NCBI GenBank assembly: GCA_013177805.1
Contig: JABLXU010000028.1
Span: 24,436 to 88,435, forward strand
Length of the DNA: 64,000 bases
Reading direction: 5' to 3'
Source of the DNA: Candidatus Omnitrophota bacterium
GTDB lineage: Bacteria; Hinthialibacterota; Hinthialibacteria; Hinthialibacterales; Hinthialibacteraceae
Shown: in pieces, positions 18,233-26,744 of the stretch
Numbering within the stretch: the first letter of the stretch is position 1
Layout: each line of letters opens with the position of its first letter
Program-made: the position numbers and the translations under genes
The notes under the pieces: generated by a model
Database searches by the model: none
Seen by the model: only the letters and a program-made list of their open reading frames with translations
Told to the model about the DNA's origin: nothing

Positions 18233-18625
18233 CTACACGGATTGAGCCAGAAAATACCGTATCAGCCAATCGATCCGGCCCCGCTTGACGTAATACATGC
18301 CGGAATAACGCATCACGGCTTTCATCCGTTGCCGGTAATCCGGTTTATAGCAGTGGGTGGGACATTCTTTGCATTTCGGTTTGGGGTCGTAGGGGCATTT
18401 CTCAACCCGCGTCCGGGCGTAGTTCAGTAAATCCAGGCACTCCACGCATAATTCCCTTCCCCGCCTGCCATGATGGCCCCGGCAGTACACGTGAATGAAC
18501 TTTTTCAGGATGAACAGGTTCTTCTCCACCACCCGGGAATCCACCGGACGGCCCTTGGGACGCAACGGCGGCTTGGATGGGGATGGGTGGGATATACGGA
18601 ATTTTTGGATGATATCGGTCCACAT
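18233..18625 (-). CDS. ygbA: YgbA-family (NO-responsive) Cys-rich protein
   Basis: The ATG at 18625 (MWTDIIQKF, with GAGG upstream) gives 130 residues. The protein matches the YgbA_NO family: EKNLFILKKFIHVYCRGHH, ELCVECLDLLNYARTRVEKC, CKECPTHCYKP and MKAVMRYSGMYYV. Seven Cys in CxxC-type pairs suggest a metal or Fe-S site. In Enterobacteria ygbA is among the genes most strongly induced by nitric oxide through NsrR and is linked to nitrosative-stress tolerance. Here it is divergent from nrfHA, which supports that role. Confidence 0.85.
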   Translation of the reverse strand: MWTDIIQKFRISHPSPSKPPLRPKGRPVDSRVVEKNLFILKKFIHVYCRGHHGRRGRELCVECLDLLNYARTRVEKCPYDPKPKCKECPTHCYKPDYRQRMKAVMRYSGMYYVKRGRIDWLIRYFLAQSV

Positions 18626-18846
18626 GGCAGCCTCACGCAATAAGAATAATAAGAGTCCATCCTGGTTTGGCCACATCGATTCCCAGGAAATTCTGTGGCA
18701 GAATGAATCTCGCGTATTCTTCTCCATTACGTATTTTCATATGCGATTATTTTATTATAAGAACGAGAGAAATAAACGGCAACCGTTTTCCGGTCTTTCA
18801 GCCGGACTGGTTACGCGCTGGAACAAATCGTACCAAGGATTGAACC

Positions 18847-19299
18847 ATGCACAAAATGGATTGGCTGGGCGTAGTACTCGGTTCTGTCATCGGGGCCGCC
18901 GCGGGTATCGGCGGATACACCTTCCTGTACGCGGAGGGAGCGTCATACCTGACCAATGATCCCGCCGCCTGCGCCAATTGCCACGTCATGAAAGATCATT
19001 TCGACGCCTGGGCCAAATCAGGGCATCATCATGTAGCGGTCTGCAACGATTGCCACACCCCCCACGAGTTCTTCGGGAAATATTGGACGAAAGCCCGCAA
19101 CGGGTGGCATCATTCGCGGGCCTTCACCACCGGGAACTTCCACGAACCGATCCAGATTACCCCCTCCAACCGGGCCATCACCGAGCAGGCCTGCCGTTAT
19201 TGCCACCAGGAGATCGTCCAAGCCATCGACCGGTATCCCCACGCCGGCAAGGCGTTGTCCTGCATTCAGTGCCATGAGTCGGTGGGGCATGAGATTTAA
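18847..19299 (+). CDS. nrfH: Cytochrome c nitrite reductase membrane subunit NrfH
   Basis: The 150-residue tetrahaem cytochrome belongs to the NapC/NirT family. An N-terminal membrane anchor (about 7-30) is followed by four CxxCH motifs: CANCH, CNDCH, CRYCH and CIQCH. NrfH takes electrons from menaquinol and passes them to NrfA in the periplasm. It lies 48 bases upstream of nrfA on the same strand. The short NrfH length and tetrahaem count separate it from longer NapC or CymA types. Confidence 0.94.
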   Translation: MHKMDWLGVVLGSVIGAAAGIGGYTFLYAEGASYLTNDPAACANCHVMKDHFDAWAKSGHHHVAVCNDCHTPHEFFGKYWTKARNGWHHSRAFTTGNFHEPIQITPSNRAITEQACRYCHQEIVQAIDRYPHAGKALSCIQCHESVGHEI

Positions 19300-19347
19300 A
19301 ACAGCATCTATTTATTTTTTATTACTAAATACTTGAAAGGTTATCCC

Positions 19348-20766
19348 ATGAATCCAACCCTCCAGAATCCACAGCCTCCCCACCCCCCGCATGGCATGGC
19401 GTGGTGGAGCGCGATTGTCCTAAGCGCCGCCGCCGTAGTGGCAGTCATGGCCTTTGGCCTCACCGCGTTGCTGCTCAACATCCATCAGCACAAGGAAGAA
19501 GCCCGCAATCCCTTTTTCCGGGTGGTGGAAATCACCGACGAAACCGTCGATCCATCCATCTGGGGCAAGAATTTTCCGTTGCAGTATGACGGGTACAAGC
19601 GCACGGTGGATATGGTCCGCACCCGGTATGGGGGAAGCGAAGCGATGCCCCGCACTCCCTCGCAAGCCGATCCGCGATCCACGGTTTCACAATCCCGCAT
19701 CGAGGAGGATCCGCGGTTGAAGATCATGTGGGCCGGGTATGCGTTTTCCGCCGATTTCCGCGAAGAGCGCGGCCACGCCTATATGCTTGAAGATCAGATA
19801 TTCACCGGCCGCCAGCAATTCGCGCCCCAGCCCGGCGCTTGCGTTCATTGCCACGCCTCGGTGTACGTTGCCTATAAAAAACTGGGAGAGGGGGATCTCC
19901 TCAAGGGTTTCGAGAAAATGAATCCCATGCCGTACGCTGAAGCCCGCCAGTACGTGGACCATCCGGTATCGTGCATCGATTGCCATGATCCTGTGACCAT
20001 GCAATTGCGGATTACCCGGCCGGGATTTCTGGAAGCCATCCCGGTTGTCAAAAAGCTCCAGGAAGGCATCGAGAATTACGATGTCAACACCATGGCCACC
20101 CGTCAGGAAATGCGTGCCTACGTTTGCGCTCAATGCCATGTCGAATATTATTTCCAAGGGCCGGAAAAGCGTTTGGTTTATCCGTGGTTCAAAGGACTGA
20201 AAGCCGATGAAATACTCGCCTATTACGACGAGACCGGCTTCAACGATTGGACTCACGCCGATACGGGCGCGCCCGTCCTCAAAGCCCAGCACCCCGAATT
20301 TGAAATGTGGAACCAAGGCATCCATGCCCGGGCCGGTGTGGCCTGCGCCGACTGCCACATGCCTTATAAACGGGTGGGCGCGATGAAAATCAGCGATCAT
20401 CATATCCGCAGTCCGCTTCTCAACATCAACAACGCCTGCCAGACGTGCCACAAGGTGCCGGAAGGCGAGCTCAAGGACCGGGCCGAACGGATTCAATCCA
20501 CCACTTATGCTTTACGCAACACGGCTATGGACGCCTTGGTTCAGCTGATTGAGGAAATCAAAACCGCCCAGAACAGCGGGGCGGACGCCGCGCAATTGGC
20601 TCCCGCCCAGGATTATCAGCGGAAGGCGCAATTTCTGCTGGATTTCATCGAGGCCGAAAACTCCATGGGATTCCACGCGCCTCAGGAAGCCGCCCGCCTC
20701 GCCGCCTTGTCCATCAATTACTCCCGGCTAGGGCAGGTATCTCTGCGGGACGCGGAGAAACCATGA
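19348..20766 (+). CDS. nrfA: Ammonia-forming cytochrome c nitrite reductase NrfA (CxxCH active-site haem)
   Basis: The ATG at 19348 (MNPTLQNPQ) is preferred to a TTG 15 bases upstream; AAAGG precedes it. The 472-residue protein has an N-terminal membrane segment (about 18-45) and five haem motifs: CVHCH (165-169), CIDCH, CAQCH, CADCH and CQTCH. The first motif in NrfA binds the active-site haem and is CxxCK in E. coli; here it is CxxCH. Other catalytic landmarks remain: CAQCHVEYYF holds the calcium-site Glu and active-site Tyr, and KAQHPEFEMW the active-site His. It reduces nitrite to ammonium with six electrons delivered by NrfH. Confidence 0.93.
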   Translation: MNPTLQNPQPPHPPHGMAWWSAIVLSAAAVVAVMAFGLTALLLNIHQHKEEARNPFFRVVEITDETVDPSIWGKNFPLQYDGYKRTVDMVRTRYGGSEAMPRTPSQADPRSTVSQSRIEEDPRLKIMWAGYAFSADFREERGHAYMLEDQIFTGRQQFAPQPGACVHCHASVYVAYKKLGEGDLLKGFEKMNPMPYAEARQYVDHPVSCIDCHDPVTMQLRITRPGFLEAIPVVKKLQEGIENYDVNTMATRQEMRAYVCAQCHVEYYFQGPEKRLVYPWFKGLKADEILAYYDETGFNDWTHADTGAPVLKAQHPEFEMWNQGIHARAGVACADCHMPYKRVGAMKISDHHIRSPLLNINNACQTCHKVPEGELKDRAERIQSTTYALRNTAMDALVQLIEEIKTAQNSGADAAQLAPAQDYQRKAQFLLDFIEAENSMGFHAPQEAARLAALSINYSRLGQVSLRDAEKP

Positions 20767-21110
20767 AATACTTCTGAAAAGAACCGTAATGAATGCAAAC
20801 GCCCATCCCAGGTCTGGATGGTGTTCCATCCAATCTATCTATTGTCAAAACAGGGAGTTATAGAAAACTAGACTAATTCCGGCCCCTTTCCAAACTGGGT
20901 GGAGGGGTTTCCTTGCCACACCGTCCGGAAAAAAAATTTCATTTCGCTATAGCCATGCAAAAAAATCTATGTATAATATGCTCACGTATCATCCCGAGTA
21001 CTGGATTACCGAGAGTGCCGAACAAAAACCGATGTCGTAGTACAGGTCTTTGGGAGCACCGGAAGTACCAGACTATCAGGGGTGCAATCCAAACAAAGGA
21101 GACTTGTACA
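20767..21110. other. Leader and promoter region of the cold-shock gene
   Basis: A perfect TATAAT lies at 20972-20977 with no good -35 partner. If used, the csp mRNA would have a leader of about 125 bases, as in cold-regulated csp genes. Nothing else is recognised between nrfA and csp. Confidence 0.4.
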
Positions 21111-21314
21111 ATGGCAACAGGTCGCGTCAAGTGGTTCAACGAGCAAAAAGGGTATGGTTTCATCGAGCAAGAGAACGGCAAGGATGTTTTTGTGCATCAC
21201 ACCGGGATCAAAGGCGAGGGTTTCAAAAACCTGCATGAAGGCCAAAGCGTCCAGTTCGATGTCGAACAAGGCGAAAAAGGCCCGAAAGCGGTCAACGTCG
21301 TCAATATCTCGTAA
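21111..21314 (+). CDS. csp: Cold-shock protein, CspA family
   Basis: The ATG at 21111 follows AAAGGAG by nine bases, fixing a 67-residue protein. It has both RNA-binding motifs of the cold-shock domain: KGYGFIEQ (RNP1, normally KGFGFI) and VFVHHTGI (RNP2). The fold is a five-stranded OB barrel that binds single-stranded RNA and DNA and acts as an RNA chaperone. An efficient intrinsic terminator follows after 30 bases, so it is a single-gene transcript. Confidence 0.97.
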   Translation: MATGRVKWFNEQKGYGFIEQENGKDVFVHHTGIKGEGFKNLHEGQSVQFDVEQGEKGPKAVNVVNIS

Positions 21315-21344
21315 AACCTCTCGGTAAAATCGTCGAAGCCACGA

Positions 21345-21381
21345 ACAGCCCACCTGGATAGGTGGGCTGTTTTATTTTTTT
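21345..21381 (+). terminator. Intrinsic terminator of the cold-shock gene
   Basis: ACAGCCCACCT, a GGAT loop and AGGTGGGCTGT form a perfect 11-bp stem (21345-21370) followed by TTTATTTTTTT. This is a textbook Rho-independent terminator on the plus strand. Confidence 0.93.
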
Positions 21382-21468
21382 CACCGTCGAAGTGCGGAGG
21401 AGGGCGATTCCATGCCCAGGGTCCCAGGCAAAAATTGTTCCTAGCCTCACCGGGAGTGGTTCAACGCG

Positions 21469-22158
21469 TTACCGCCAATATTTCACGACCGGTTCCAGAA
21501 TCCACTGGCGGCCGGAGGGGAAGGAAGAAACCAAGTCCCGGGATCCGGTCTGGAAATAGAACTGGCCGGTCCAGTCGATGGAGAGATTTTTGAAATAGAG
21601 ATCTTCGACGTCCGTGCTGGTCGTAATGTATTTCTGTGCCAGCAATCCCAAGGGCTTGGCAAGAATCGCCGAAAAAAGGAAGGCGGCCAACAGATCAAAG
21701 AGGGTCAAGGCTTTCGCGAACACGAAAAAGATCACAAAAACCAAGGAAAAGAAAAACTGGCCAATCAACATCGAGGTTCCGCACCGGGGATGCAAGGCCA
21801 AGTGGGTTTCTCCATTTTTTAGGCGGCGCAAGGCTTCCTGGGCAGCCTGGATGAGAAAAGCGGGATGGGGCAAATCGCCTGCTAGTTTATAGCCGTCCCG
21901 AAAGGCCATCCCCGCGACCCTCGTCGCGCCGAAGCCACTTTCCAGGACATTGGCGGTAGCATGTTCCAGGGCATGGTTGCGCCGGACCTGCTTGTCGGTG
22001 AAGGTCTGCCAAAGAGAAAGTGGAACCATCAGCAGCGTTTGCAGCGATTGGAAGAAGATCAAAAAGGGCAGAAAAAGAATCATCCCCAACAGCATGCCGC
22101 CCGCCAGGGGAGGATTCACCAACGCGGCAAAAATAAAAAGGACAAGCATTATTTTCAT
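21469..22158 (-). CDS. DUF6391-like integral membrane protein
   Basis: The ATG at 22158 (MKIMLVLFIF, with AAGAGG upstream) gives 229 residues. Hydrophobic segments lie at about 3-45 and 130-185. Between them is a soluble part with RRNHALEHATANVL and HPRCGTSML, a His/Cys pattern that I associate with DUF6391, common in cyanobacteria and Chloroflexi. The HALEHAT motif resembles a metal-binding or peptidase site, but no activity is established. It faces away from the sigma-factor gene; the intergenic region is shared. Confidence 0.6.
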   Translation of the reverse strand: MKIMLVLFIFAALVNPPLAGGMLLGMILFLPFLIFFQSLQTLLMVPLSLWQTFTDKQVRRNHALEHATANVLESGFGATRVAGMAFRDGYKLAGDLPHPAFLIQAAQEALRRLKNGETHLALHPRCGTSMLIGQFFFSLVFVIFFVFAKALTLFDLLAAFLFSAILAKPLGLLAQKYITTSTDVEDLYFKNLSIDWTGQFYFQTGSRDLVSSFPSGRQWILEPVVKYWR

Positions 22159-22533
22159 GTCGGCCTCTTGATCGCGTATTAAGCCAGCCAATCGGATTTT
22201 CTCTTAATTCAATTGAGCAATTATCATTCCGTAACAATAAGTTAAATCAATACAACGCATTACGTACTATGCAATTCCGGTGCTGTATCAAAATGGCAGG
22301 GCAGTATTGCGCATAGATTCTTATTGAATCGCCTTCTAATGTCATTTTAGCCGAATCTTACCCATATGTCCCTCCCGGAGAGGAATTAACCTGCTCAAGG
22401 GTATAGTACGTTGTGTCATGAAAAGAGGTCGAAAAACTTCGGTAATGAAATATTTTTTTTCGCGCCAAACGGGAACCGGGCGGGGCCGAATCCCGTAGAA
22501 GGAGATGTAGAGGCTGAGGAGGAGGGAGCGCTG
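22159..22533. other. Divergent promoter region between membrane protein and ECF sigma factor
   Basis: The region is AT-rich over about 22200-22460 and must hold the promoters of both flanking genes, but I cannot single out hexamers with confidence. The sigma-factor frame stays open back to 22411, yet the GTG at 22534 has the better ribosome site. Confidence 0.4.
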
Positions 22534-23076
22534 GTGATCGAGGAATGGGTGGAGCAATGCCGCAACGGCCAGACACGGGCGTATGCCCAGGTCGTGCATG
22601 CCATGCAACACCGGATCCTGGCCTTTCTTTACCGGATGACCGGAAACCGCGAAACGGCGGAAGACCTCGGGCAGGAAGTTTTTTTGAAAGCGTACCGGCA
22701 ACTCCACCGATACGATCGAAACAAAGCCGCGTTTTCCACTTGGTTGTTTACCCTGGCCCGGAACCTGTGTCTCGATGCTTTACGCAAAAAGCAGGCCGTC
22801 TGCGTGCCCTTGGATGAATCCGGCGGACTGGCCACTGGCCCGGATTCCAACCCGGGGGCGCGTCTCTACGAACAGGAGTTGGAAAGACATGTAGCCGCGT
22901 CGGTGGGGAGCCTCGATCCGGCATACCGGGAGGTGTTCATCCTGCGGGAATACGAGCATTTGCCGCTGGAGGAGATCAGCCAGGTGACGCGGTGCCCGTT
23001 GGGGACTGTTAAATCCCGCTTGCACCGGGCGCGGTTGCTTTTGCAAGAAAAATTGACGCCGATTCTCTATCCGTAA
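22534..23076 (+). CDS. ECF RNA polymerase sigma factor
   Basis: The GTG at 22534 follows GGAGGGAG and gives 180 residues, the normal ECF size. Region 2 is visible as VVHAMQHRILAFLYRMTGN followed by ETAEDLGQEVFLKAYRQL and ST-W-LFTLARNLCLDALR; region 4 as LDPAYREVFILREYEHLPLEEISQV with the recognition helix GTVKSRLHRARLLLQEKL. A cognate anti-sigma factor follows 35 bases later. Its regulon probably includes this operon; the signal is not known. Confidence 0.93.
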   Translation: MIEEWVEQCRNGQTRAYAQVVHAMQHRILAFLYRMTGNRETAEDLGQEVFLKAYRQLHRYDRNKAAFSTWLFTLARNLCLDALRKKQAVCVPLDESGGLATGPDSNPGARLYEQELERHVAASVGSLDPAYREVFILREYEHLPLEEISQVTRCPLGTVKSRLHRARLLLQEKLTPILYP

Positions 23077-23111
23077 GTAGAAAAAACACCATTCGCAAGA
23101 AGGAAGACACA

Positions 23112-23681
23112 ATGAAGACGTTATGCCGGCAATTCCAGGAATCGTACGGGGAGCCCACCCTGCCGGAAACGTTGCGTATTCACGGGGAGTCCTGTCCCGC
23201 CTGTCAGGAATTCGCCCGCCGGCAGCAAGCGTTGGAGACAATGCTGCCGGTGTGGTCCGCGCCGGATTTTTCTCCGGATTTCACCCTGGCCGTGATATCC
23301 CGGCTGACGGAGGAAAAACAATGCCCTGAAGGCCTGGGCGCAAGATTCCGGCGATGGTGGCAAACACGGCTTTCCGTCCCCCTGCCAGTAGGGGTATTGG
23401 CAACCCTTTTGTTGCTATTTTCCTTAGGGCTGAATTTGGTCTTCTGGAACCGTGAGCCACCGGCTTTTCCCGATACGCCAGCCGTGGCCCAGATTCCGGA
23501 GCGGCCTCCCACACCGGGGATCATGTCAGCCTATGGATCCGGCTCGTTGCCGCAGAGAGTGTTCTTCAGCACAGGCGCGTTCCTGCTGATTCCGCTGGGA
23601 AACACGTATTTCCCGATGGATTCCGGGGAGGCCCTGTCCATCCCCGGTAATGGAAACGGATACGCCAACCAGGCGTATTGA
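23112..23681 (+). CDS. Zinc-binding anti-sigma factor (ZAS type)
   Basis: The 189-residue protein has an N-terminal H-x3-C-x2-C motif (HGESCPACQEF), typical of zinc-associated anti-sigma domains, followed by a helix and a single membrane span at about 92-112 (PVGVLATLLLLFSLGLNLVF). The periplasmic tail of about 75 residues is Pro/Gly-rich. By family it binds the upstream sigma factor at the membrane and releases it upon an envelope or redox signal. The adjacency to the ECF gene supports pairing. Confidence 0.85.
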   Translation: MKTLCRQFQESYGEPTLPETLRIHGESCPACQEFARRQQALETMLPVWSAPDFSPDFTLAVISRLTEEKQCPEGLGARFRRWWQTRLSVPLPVGVLATLLLLFSLGLNLVFWNREPPAFPDTPAVAQIPERPPTPGIMSAYGSGSLPQRVFFSTGAFLLIPLGNTYFPMDSGEALSIPGNGNGYANQAY

Positions 23682-23804
23682 ACCACGCGAGGCCGGAGGG
23701 CAAGAGCGGATGCAGTCCAATCCATGCGATTACTGGAAAAATTGAAAAGCAGGAATGCAGATGTTTCATTCATCATCCTCAAAAAAAACAGGAGAACCGA
23801 AATC

Positions 23805-25220
23805 ATGAAAAAAACCGCAATTCTGGCATGGGGGCTAATGGCGGCGCTGGCGGGTTCGTTGGCCTTCGCGCAGGACACGGAGCTGCGCGCCAAGGTGGAG
23901 GCCTTCTACCAAAAACTGGACCGGGCTACAGAGACCGAAAACCTGGATGAGTTCATGTCTTGCTTCACGCCGGATTATATGGAAGTGTGGGCAGGCCCTA
24001 ACCGGGCCCAGTTGAAGGCAATCATCGAGAAAAACAACACGGATCTGGAAAACATCTCGGCGCGGCGGGAGTTCAAAAACATCACCCGGGCGGGGAAATA
24101 CATCCAGGTCGTATCCCGCGTGGCGATCAAGGCGGACAAGGCCGGGGGCGGAAAACACGAGATGAATTTGGATGAAGTCCAGTTTCTAGTCCCCGACGGC
24201 GATTCATTCAAAATCCAGAGCCGGGCCAACGCCAAGCCCGAGGCATACAAGAATTTTCAGGGAAATACCTGCACAGACGATACGGCCGGAATCCAGTTTT
24301 CGGTGCCCGAGGGCTGGGTTTTGGTGCCGGGCGCCCATCCCTATATGCGTGGCGTCACCTTCATGCTGGCTCCGGATGGAACCAGCGCGGCCATGTTCGG
24401 CTACCTGGAATTGCCGTCCAACGTGGGAGCGAAAGAAGCCCTGGAAGGCGATGACGCGGTATGCAAAACCGTCGCCAAGAATTTCGAGATATTTCAAGCC
24501 GGAGAGTATCCGGTGGGGGATCTCAAGGGATATGAAAGTATTACGCGGTTCACCATTCCCCAGGATGACCGCGACCGCAAGCGCTGGCGGGTCTATTTCT
24601 CCGCCGGCGGATTGTTGATCACGTTCAATTTCGACGCCATCCCCGCGGAACGTTGGGACGGCCTGAAACCCGATTTTGAAACGATCCTGGCGTCATTTTC
24701 TATGACTCCTGAATCCCAAAAGGATGCTGCCAGCCAGGTCCGTGCCCAGACCGCCAAGGGCGAAGTGGCCGGCCGGATTTACAGCAACGACGAATTAGGC
24801 TGCCAGATCGCCGCACCGAAGGATTGGACGCTCAAAACCTCCACCCTCGGCCCGCAATTCATTTTCTCTGTGGACATCACTCCGCCCGCCGGCCAAAGCA
24901 TCATCCGGTTTTTGGCGGTCGACACCCAGGGCCAAGGCAGCCTGGAACAATTCATCCAAGGAGATAGGGACGCGCTGAAAATGATCTCGAAAGACGCGGA
25001 GCTCGGTGAGATCCAGGATTTAGAACTCGCGGGCTATCCGGCCAAAATGCATGTCAGCCGCTTCGCGATCGAAGGGATGGGGGACATCAAGCGCCAGGCA
25101 GCATATATCTTGGTGAAAAACACGTTGTATTGCATCGTCTGCGACGCCAAGCCGGCTGCCGAGTTCGATACCATGGAACCACGATTCGATGAGGTTATTC
25201 AATCTTTCACGATCAATTGA
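23805..25220 (+). CDS. Exported protein: NTF2/SnoaL-like domain plus two PsbP-like repeats
   Basis: The ATG at 23805 follows AGGAGA and gives 471 residues with a signal peptide cut near SLAFAQ. Residues about 22-135 resemble an NTF2-like fold (LRAKVEAFYQKLDRATETENLDEFMSCFTPDYMEVW). Two similar blocks follow (about 145-300 and 320-470), each starting with a G-I/C-Q-F/I-SVPEGW-type motif (FSVPEGWVLVPG; QIAAPKDWTLKT) and ending in an E-T-I/V-x-S-F pattern, like PsbP/DUF1795 repeats. It lies behind the sigma/anti-sigma pair and may be a target of that sigma factor. Function unknown; periplasmic by signal. Confidence 0.7.
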   Translation: MKKTAILAWGLMAALAGSLAFAQDTELRAKVEAFYQKLDRATETENLDEFMSCFTPDYMEVWAGPNRAQLKAIIEKNNTDLENISARREFKNITRAGKYIQVVSRVAIKADKAGGGKHEMNLDEVQFLVPDGDSFKIQSRANAKPEAYKNFQGNTCTDDTAGIQFSVPEGWVLVPGAHPYMRGVTFMLAPDGTSAAMFGYLELPSNVGAKEALEGDDAVCKTVAKNFEIFQAGEYPVGDLKGYESITRFTIPQDDRDRKRWRVYFSAGGLLITFNFDAIPAERWDGLKPDFETILASFSMTPESQKDAASQVRAQTAKGEVAGRIYSNDELGCQIAAPKDWTLKTSTLGPQFIFSVDITPPAGQSIIRFLAVDTQGQGSLEQFIQGDRDALKMISKDAELGEIQDLELAGYPAKMHVSRFAIEGMGDIKRQAAYILVKNTLYCIVCDAKPAAEFDTMEPRFDEVIQSFTIN

Positions 25221-25221
25221 G

Positions 25222-25258
25222 TTGGGCAGGGGCGGATATCAAGGTCCGTCCCTGCCAA
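25222..25258 (+). terminator. Stem-loop after the exported NTF2/PsbP-like gene
   Basis: TTGGGCAGGGGCGGA and TCCGTCCCTGCCAA pair over about 14 positions with one bulge, around an eight-base loop, directly after the stop codon. There is no T-run, so it may stabilise the mRNA end or act as a weak terminator. Confidence 0.5.
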
Positions 25259-25387
25259 CATTCCCTCATCCTCTCCCCAAGGGAGAGAAAACCGGTTCCC
25301 GGTTTGATGACTGGACGAGGGCATCCACGGATCAAATGAAGCAGAATATGGCGTCGAAACACCAATAATCGGCTGAAAGAAACGATC

Positions 25388-26149
25388 ATGCGTTCCTCTC
25401 TTCTTCACCGTCTCTATTTCTCTTCGGGTATCCTGGCGGGAATGCTCCTCCTATGGCCCTCGATGATGGTTCAAGGCCAAGCCGTTCCGGAGATTTCCGG
25501 CGAGGCCGTTCTCGAGACCACGGATGGCATGATTGTGGCGGGAATGATCAAAGAGACCAGCGAGGCGCACACTATTCTTCATACGCCATTCGGCGAGTTG
25601 CGCATTCCCCTGGACCAAATCCGGCGGATCAACGGGGATCAGTTTTCACCGGAACGGGGGATCATCCGGGAACATCGGATCACGCTTTCACCCAACGGCA
25701 ACGCGGTGATGGAATACCTGCAACCGGTGGCCGGCCGGCCGGGAAGCGATTCCGTCCAGATTTTGGTTCCTGGTAACGTGTTGAACATTATGGACCTGCA
25801 GGAGGATTCGCTGCCATTCCTGGCCAAGGAGTTCGACGGCTACAGCCGATGCACGGTGCCATGGCCCCGTTACCGGCTGCCCGCGGTGTGGATCCGGGCG
25901 CATCAATCCGAAGCGGCCACGCTAGAAGACGGCCGGATGCACTACGCCTACCGCTACTCGCCCCGGACGGATCAAACTTTCCGGCTGAAGTTGACTCTTC
26001 CACCGGGATCTAGTGACATCCAGGCTTTCCCCGGCCCGGTCCATTTGTCGGAAAATCAGATTCTGTGGGAACAAACGGTACAACGGCAGCAAAAACTGGT
26101 TTTCCAGATTTCGTTTCTGGTGTTTAGGGAACCAGTGGATAACAAATGA
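25388..26149 (+). CDS. Exported protein of unknown function
   Basis: The 253-residue protein has a signal peptide (hydrophobic about 12-30, cut near VQGQA). The first third contains LETTDGMIVAGMIKETSEAHTILHTPFGELRIPLDQIRRI, an SHS2- or Sm-like beta pattern often seen in periplasmic proteins that carry a repeated G-x-I motif. The rest is beta-rich, with the final VQRQQKLVFQISFLVFREP. I do not recognise a named family. It is the last member of the run behind the ECF sigma factor. Confidence 0.6.
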   Translation: MRSSLLHRLYFSSGILAGMLLLWPSMMVQGQAVPEISGEAVLETTDGMIVAGMIKETSEAHTILHTPFGELRIPLDQIRRINGDQFSPERGIIREHRITLSPNGNAVMEYLQPVAGRPGSDSVQILVPGNVLNIMDLQEDSLPFLAKEFDGYSRCTVPWPRYRLPAVWIRAHQSEAATLEDGRMHYAYRYSPRTDQTFRLKLTLPPGSSDIQAFPGPVHLSENQILWEQTVQRQQKLVFQISFLVFREPVDNK

Positions 26150-26669
26150 ATTACTTTTAAATTACTTTTTTCGTTAGGTTTATATCGCTTTTTCCTGTCT
26201 GGTAAAAAAACTGCGATACCAATACGCTACCACGAGAGAGAGAGTGGGGGGTCCGCCGGGACGAAGGCGGTTGATTCCACAGGGGGTGGGGAGGATTCCG
26301 CCGCCATCTTCGCTTCGATTCCCGCGACGGTTGTCAGGTCGTCACTCACGGTCTTTTCTCTACATTGCCGTTGCGGGCTTACGAACAAAACGAACTAAAC
26401 GAACTAATTCGGAAGACGTAGGTATTTTGTTCGTTTTGTTCGTTTAGTTCGTTACGGCGAGCCATCGTTCCTCCGGCTGTCCGGGGCCGACCGTTTGGAT
26501 TTTTTCCTGCCGGGCCATCCCTGCTTTGATTTTCTCTACCATTTTCAGATAGTTCACCAAGGTTTTTTCCCTGTTTTGCCTTTGAGTTGTTTCTCTGCAT
26601 TGCCGTTGCGGGCTTACGAACAAAACGAACTAAACGAACTAATTCAGAAGACGTGGGTATTTTGTTCGT
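26150..26669. other. Intergenic region with duplicated tail of a mobile-element gene and short repeats
   Basis: The region contains the first copy of a 154-163 base duplication (see repeat entries) and runs of AACGAAC-type units. Open frames crossing it give low-complexity NELNEQNEQN-type peptides, which is a product of the repeat. No promoter or RNA is recognised. Confidence 0.6.
26356..26518. repeat. Direct repeat, copy A (163 bases)
   Basis: This copy matches 26591-26744 almost base for base, except for a few substitutions and one nine-base unit (TTTTGTTCG) present only here. It includes the AACGAAC-type microrepeat and, on the minus strand, codons for the same C-terminal peptide GPG-x-PEERWLAVTN and stop as the DUF3987 remnant. 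It is therefore the tail of a second, lost copy of that gene. Confidence 0.85.
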
Positions 26670-26744
26670 TTAGTTCGTTACGGCGAGCCATCGTTCCTCC
26701 GGCCGTCCGGGGCCGTCCGTTTGGATTTTTTCCTGCCGGACCAT
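26591..26744. repeat. Direct repeat, copy B (154 bases)
   Basis: This copy covers the 3' end of the DUF3987 remnant and the sequence beyond its stop codon. Both copies carry head-to-head arrays of AACGAAC/AAACGAACT units on either side of a short spacer, so each can form a hairpin. The copies are 235 bases apart. Confidence 0.85.

Noticed and set aside
17981..18430. 149-codon plus-strand open frame
   Set aside because: Its second half is antisense to the ygbA-like gene and the peptide shows no recognisable domain.
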